The notes under the pieces were generated by a model. The model searched no databases, was not told where the DNA came from, and saw only the letters and a program-made list of their open reading frames with translations. DNA of 9,299 nucleotides, from the NCBI GenBank assembly GCA_045576435.1, contig JAZNGL010000021.1, forward strand, positions 1 to 9,299, written 5' to 3'. A program made the position numbers and the translations under genes. Source of the DNA: CAKSIW01 sp045576435. Lineage in GTDB: Bacteria > Bacillota > Clostridia > Monoglobales > Monoglobaceae. Of the stretch, positions 7,053 to 9,299 are shown in pieces. Numbering within the stretch: the first letter of the stretch is position 1; every line of letters begins with the position of its first letter.

Positions 7053-7325
7053 ATGCCTTATCAAACGATAGAAGAGCGGACGTTAATTATTGCAAATTAC
7101 ATAATAGATACAAAATGTACAGTAAGAGAAGCGGCAAAGAAGTTTGGAATCAGTAAATCAACCGTTCACAAGGATGTGACAGAAAGATTAGTTAAAATAA
7201 ATAAAGCGCTTGCTGAAAAAACACATGAAATTTTAATGGGAAACAAGCAAGAAAGGCATATAAGAGGTGGAATTGCAACAAGAGAAAAATATCTTCGTGA
7301 GAATAGAAAACGTAAGAATAACTAA
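7053..7325 (+). CDS. spoIIID: Stage III sporulation protein D (SpoIIID), mother-cell transcription regulator
   Basis: This 90-residue DNA-binding protein acts in the mother cell, where in Bacillus and Clostridia SpoIIID switches genes of the sigma-E regulon on or off before sigma-K activity. The helix-turn-helix is clear: TVREAAKKFGISKSTVHKDVTERL (about 24-47), nearly the same as in other SpoIIID proteins. It is followed by the basic region RHIRGGIATREKYL (about 69-82), also diagnostic. Length matches the family (80-95). The ATG at 7053 is chosen because GGGAGTGA (7041-7048) precedes it; the in-frame TTG at 7017 has no such site and adds a non-conserved extension. A sigma-E promoter would be expected, but I see only partial matches upstream (CATATATT, 7011-7018). 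A hairpin begins 2 bases after the stop, shared with the convergent small gene. Confidence 0.95.
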   Translation: MPYQTIEERTLIIANYIIDTKCTVREAAKKFGISKSTVHKDVTERLVKINKALAEKTHEILMGNKQERHIRGGIATREKYLRENRKRKNN

Positions 7326-7327
7326 AA

Positions 7328-7368
7328 AATACCCGCTGTGGCACATTAAAATGCACTCGGCGGGTATT
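7328..7368 (-). terminator. Terminator of the small cysteine-rich gene, abutting spoIIID
   Basis: A perfect 9-bp stem (7328-7336 with 7360-7368) with a partly paired interior sits between the stop codons of spoIIID (7325) and the convergent gene (7375). Read on the minus strand it is followed by a run of six Ts (7329-7324), the classical layout. On the plus strand the tail is only weakly T-rich, so it serves the minus-strand gene best. Confidence 0.7.
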
Positions 7369-7374
7369 GTTGAT

Positions 7375-7614
7375 TTAATCAATGGAAAAATCCTCAGCGG
7401 AAAAACGATTTTTATCAATGAATCGTTTTTTGGGAGGGCGTTTCATGAGCCTGTTATAGTCATAATTTTTGCAGGTGTGGTCGCAACTAACAAGTCCGTG
7501 CTTTGAACATAAAAAATCGTCAACACTATGGAGCTGAGAGGCATATTTACATGTTGCGCATATTTTTGATACATCCGTTACTTCAGAAAACAGACCTCGT
7601 TTCTTTTTGAACAA
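7375..7614 (-). CDS. Small cysteine-rich Clostridia protein of unknown function
   Basis: This is a 79-residue protein with a basic N-terminus (FKKKRGLF) and a possible metal site: CATC (Cys19, Cys22), then Cys36, Cys44 and Cys48. The pattern CxxCKYA...DD..C...G.VS.D..C..YDY..L.RPP is one I associate with a conserved hypothetical family of spore-forming Clostridia; no function is known to me. I place the start at a TTG (7614-7612) because GGGGTGA (7626-7620) stands 5 bases ahead of it; the GTG at 7623, three codons upstream, is itself part of that site and would have no ribosome binding site. It has its own sigma-A-like promoter and a terminator 6 bases after the stop, which together support a real gene. 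It is convergent with spoIIID. A zinc-binding role is inference only. Confidence 0.8.
   Translation of the reverse strand: MFKKKRGLFSEVTDVSKICATCKYASQLHSVDDFLCSKHGLVSCDHTCKNYDYNRLMKRPPKKRFIDKNRFSAEDFSID
7401..7431 (+). terminator. Terminator-like inverted repeat inside the small gene's 3' coding region
   Basis: AAAAACGATT (7401-7410) and AATCGTTTTT (7421-7430) form a perfect 10-bp inverted repeat followed by one more T. On the plus strand this could stop spoIIID transcripts that pass the first hairpin. It lies within the last codons of the minus-strand gene. The stem has few G-C pairs. Confidence 0.4.
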
Positions 7615-7619
7615 AATTT

Positions 7620-7626
7620 TCACCCC
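7620..7626 (-). promoter_or_regulatory. Ribosome binding site that decides the TTG start
   Basis: GGGGTGA on the minus strand matches the AGGAGGTGA consensus at all but one of its seven positions. It is correctly spaced for the TTG at 7614 but overlaps the GTG at 7623, so the longer version of the protein is unlikely. Confidence 0.55.
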
Positions 7627-7668
7627 ACAATTATAAATAAAGATTAAAACGACATTTCAACTAGATTA

Positions 7669-7697
7669 ATTATAATATATCTTTTTGTTAAAATCAA
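7669..7697 (-). promoter_or_regulatory. Sigma-A-type promoter for the small cysteine-rich gene
   Basis: On the minus strand TTGATT (7697-7692) and a perfect TATAAT (7674-7669) are separated by exactly 17 bases. Transcription would start near 7662, leaving a leader of about 48 bases before the TTG start. The divergent metal exporter gene starts at 7781, so this intergenic region serves both directions; I did not find a convincing plus-strand promoter. Confidence 0.6.
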
Positions 7698-7780
7698 TAA
7701 AAATTTGTAAATATAATAATAACAATTTTTATGGCAATGAATAATATAGATAATAAGCAGAAAATGTGGAGGTTATCTAT

Positions 7781-8656
7781 ATGGATGTCAGATATAAAAG
7801 GATACAAAGGGTGTTGTTTTATATTATGCTGGGAAATTTTTTGGTAGCAACCATAAAAATTGTTCTTGGCTCGAGTTGCGGTAGCCATAGCCTTTTTGCA
7901 GACGGCATACATTCGCTCACAGATGGAAGTGCAAATATTGTGGGAGCAATTGGAATATGGTTTTCTGCAAAACCTATTGATAAACAACATCCATATGGAC
8001 ATCGAAAGTTTGAAATTCTTGCAAGCCTTGCTATTGGCGTTATGCTTATAGTTATGGCAATAGAATTATTGCTTGGTGCAGTTTCATCGCTAAAAATGCA
8101 AAATATACCAAACATAGATGTTGTTGATGTTTTAATGTTAATGCTTACGATTTGTGTTAATATTTTAATATCGTCGATTGAGTTTCACTGTGGGAAAAAG
8201 TTGGAAAGTTCGGTTCTTGTTGCAGATGCAATACATACTCGAAGTGACATTTTAGTTTCGGGAACTGTGCTCTCAGGCATGATTGGAATGGCTTTGGGGT
8301 TGCCTTTCTGGATAGATTTTGTGATTTCAATCGGGGTTGTTATCGTTATTTTTATGTCGGCATTTGAAATAATGAAAAATTGCATAGATATTCTGGTTGA
8401 TACCGCAATGGTTGATGGCAATGAAGTGAGGGAAATTCTGATGAACTTGCCTGAAGTATGGGATGTTCATAAAATACGAAGCCGTGGGGATAAAAAACAG
8501 ATCTTTATTGACTTGCATGTTATAATAAGTCCTGAAGAAGATGTGATTTTTAGTCATAAAATTTCGCATGATGTTGAAAGTTTATTAAAGAAACATTATG
8601 GAGAAAACACCCAGGTTTGTGTTCACGTTGAACCTGATGATGGACTGCATAATTGA
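7781..8656 (+). CDS. Cation diffusion facilitator (CDF) family metal exporter
   Basis: This 291-residue inner-membrane antiporter of the CDF family exports divalent metal ions in exchange for protons. Six membrane segments are predictable between about 10 and 200. The transport-site motifs are FADGIHSLTD (39-48), with His44 and Asp48, and ADAIHTRSD (148-156), with His152 and Asp156. This HD-HD arrangement is common among zinc-preferring members, but iron, manganese or cobalt remain possible. PYGHRKFE (71-78) is the usual loop after the second helix. The C-terminal cytoplasmic dimerisation domain (about 205-291) includes histidines at 246, 259, 263 and 282 that may bind regulatory metal. The start is set by GTGGAGG (7766-7772), 8 bases before the ATG. 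It appears monocistronic, ending at the shared terminator; no metal-responsive operator was recognised upstream. Confidence 0.93.
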   Translation: MDVRYKRIQRVLFYIMLGNFLVATIKIVLGSSCGSHSLFADGIHSLTDGSANIVGAIGIWFSAKPIDKQHPYGHRKFEILASLAIGVMLIVMAIELLLGAVSSLKMQNIPNIDVVDVLMLMLTICVNILISSIEFHCGKKLESSVLVADAIHTRSDILVSGTVLSGMIGMALGLPFWIDFVISIGVVIVIFMSAFEIMKNCIDILVDTAMVDGNEVREILMNLPEVWDVHKIRSRGDKKQIFIDLHVIISPEEDVIFSHKISHDVESLLKKHYGENTQVCVHVEPDDGLHN

Positions 8657-8664
8657 TACTGAAT

Positions 8665-8701
8665 AAAAAAGCAGAGTTTTCACTGAAAACTCTGCTTTTT
8701 T
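8665..8701. terminator. Bidirectional terminator between the CDF gene and the spore protein gene
   Basis: A perfect 17-bp stem (8665-8681 with 8685-8701) closes a 3-base loop. The core GCAGAGTTTTC is flanked by an A-run on the left and a T-run on the right, so it works as an intrinsic terminator on both strands. It lies 8 bases after the CDF stop and about 50 bases after the spore protein stop. Confidence 0.93.
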
Positions 8702-8751
8702 GTGGACTGCGTATTGCAGTTTAGAAAACAAGATATATTTATACTTGCTGA

Positions 8752-8961
8752 TTACTGACCATTAGCAAGGTCTTGTTCATATTTTTTGATCATCTTTTTC
8801 ACCATCTGACCGCCAATAGAACCTGCTTGTCTTGATGTGAGATCACCATTATAACCGTCTTTAAGCTGTACACCTACTTCGTTTGCAGCCTCCATTTTGA
8901 ATTTATCCATAGCTGCTCTTGCTTCAGGTACAACAACGTTGTTGTTACTCTTGTTAGACAT
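8752..8961 (-). CDS. Small acid-soluble spore protein, alpha/beta type
   Basis: This 69-residue protein coats and protects DNA in the dormant spore and is degraded at germination. Alpha/beta-type SASP features are clear: the germination-protease region KMEAANEVGV (22-31), where most relatives have EIA, and the C-terminal DNA-binding block DLTSRQAGSIGGQMVKKMI (40-58), with the conserved SR.aGsiGG core. Length fits (60-75). The start is set by a strong GGGAGGTGA (8977-8969) 7 bases upstream of the ATG. Forespore expression from a sigma-G promoter is expected for the family, but I found no convincing sigma-G boxes upstream. The gene is monocistronic and convergent with the CDF gene. Which ssp paralogue it is cannot be told from one copy. 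Confidence 0.96.
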   Translation of the reverse strand: MSNKSNNNVVVPEARAAMDKFKMEAANEVGVQLKDGYNGDLTSRQAGSIGGQMVKKMIKKYEQDLANGQ

Positions 8962-9103
8962 GTCAAATTCACCTCCCTTTTTGTTCAGAATAGCAATTTA
9001 CCTAACTGCTGTTTCTGTTTTCAATACTATTTTAACCTATGCTCAAATAAATAAACGAAGTAATTTTTTCTAAGTTTTGAATTAAGTGAATGTTAGGTTA
9101 TGG

Positions 9104-9139
9104 GCATATTATTTGTAAAAAACGAAATAATATATATGC
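9104..9139. repeat. AT-rich imperfect inverted repeat in the divergent intergenic region
   Basis: GCATATTATTT (9104-9114) is the reverse complement of AAATAATATATATGC (9125-9139) apart from four extra bases in the second arm. It lies upstream of the promoter at 9166 and could be an operator, but in such AT-rich DNA chance is a fair explanation. Confidence 0.3.
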
Positions 9140-9165
9140 AATTTATACCGATTTTAAAATTTAAT

Positions 9166-9193
9166 TTGACTTTTTTAATTTATTAGATATAAT
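9166..9193 (+). promoter_or_regulatory. Strong sigma-A promoter for the acyltransferase-like gene
   Basis: TTGACT (9166-9171) and a perfect TATAAT (9188-9193) are separated by 16 bases. The start of transcription would be near 9200, leaving about 28 bases before the ATG, with AAGAGG (9215-9220) as ribosome binding site. Confidence 0.7.
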
Positions 9194-9227
9194 AAAAATA
9201 TAAAATAATTTTAAAAGAGGATATACA

Positions 9228-9299
9228 ATGAGAAAAAAACTATACGAAATTTCATCATATGAAGTTTTGCTTTGCTTTTTTGTTATAATGATACATGTT
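9228..9299 (+). CDS. Membrane acyltransferase-3-like protein, N-terminal fragment
   Basis: Only the first 24 codons are inside the window: a short basic, polar start (MRKKLYEISSYE) leading into a hydrophobic helix, VLLCFFVIMIHV. This is the typical opening of acyltransferase family 3 (OafA/YrhL-type) membrane enzymes, which O-acetylate or otherwise acylate cell-surface polymers; the histidine at the end of the first helix (His23) is the conserved catalytic-site residue of that family. A ribosome binding site and a strong promoter lie directly upstream. The assignment is tentative because so little is visible. Confidence 0.55.
   Translation, partial: MRKKLYEISSYEVLLCFFVIMIHV

Noticed and set aside
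7267..7506. Plus-strand frame over the 3' end of spoIIID and the small minus-strand gene
   Set aside because: It overlaps both genes and the hairpin between them, and shows no recognised motif or ribosome binding site.
7694..7780. Riboswitch or metal-operator upstream of the CDF exporter
   Set aside because: The region is almost pure A/T with no stable stem or recognised operator palindrome.
8978..9060. Sigma-G promoter for the spore protein gene
   Set aside because: GCATA-like -35 elements occur on the minus strand, but no CATnnTA-type -10 box sits at a suitable distance.

Overview
The window looks like a chromosomal segment of a low-GC, AT-rich, endospore-forming Clostridia-type Firmicute. 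Two sporulation genes support this directly: spoIIID (7053-7325, +), the mother-cell regulator, and an alpha/beta-type small acid-soluble spore protein (8752-8961, -). Strong GGAGG-type ribosome binding sites, short intergenic gaps and U-tailed hairpin terminators fit the same group. No rRNA, tRNA, CRISPR array, insertion sequence or integrase was recognised. The species cannot be named from the sequence.

Layout. (1) 60-601: a terminator-like hairpin directly ahead of a small P-loop nucleotide-kinase-like protein (FlaR / topology-modulation type). (2) 671-5210: a four-gene co-directional carbohydrate cluster with its own sigma-A-like promoter. It encodes a D-2-hydroxyacid dehydrogenase of glycerate-dehydrogenase type, a YhcH/YjgK/YiaL (EbgC-like) protein, a DUF4432 aldose-epimerase-like protein, and a large predicted cytoplasmic glycoside hydrolase (GHL6-like). 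An unusual hairpin with 9-bp tandem repeats closes the cluster. (3) 5341-6973: a two-gene unit of an orphan phage-head-morphogenesis (SPP1 gp7 / MuF) protein with an unassigned C-terminal domain, followed by an RDD-family membrane protein. (4) 7053-7614: spoIIID convergent with a small cysteine-rich protein, with a hairpin between them. (5) 7781-8961: a cation-diffusion-facilitator metal exporter convergent with the spore protein, sharing a near-perfect bidirectional terminator. (6) 9166-9299: a strong sigma-A promoter and the first 24 codons of a probable membrane acyltransferase-3 protein cut by the window end.

How the genes may work together. The 671-5210 cluster reads as a cytosolic processing set for a carbohydrate: a hydrolase, a mutarotase/epimerase-like protein, a YhcH-type sugar-handling protein and an NAD(P)-dependent 2-hydroxyacid/2-oxoacid oxidoreductase. 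No transporter or regulator lies inside the window, and the substrate is unknown. The phage-like/RDD pair is the most unusual part: the capsid-type protein has no portal, terminase or other structural gene beside it in what is visible, carries an extra C-terminal region, and is coupled to a membrane protein. This suggests a domesticated or toxin-like use, but the sequence alone does not prove it.
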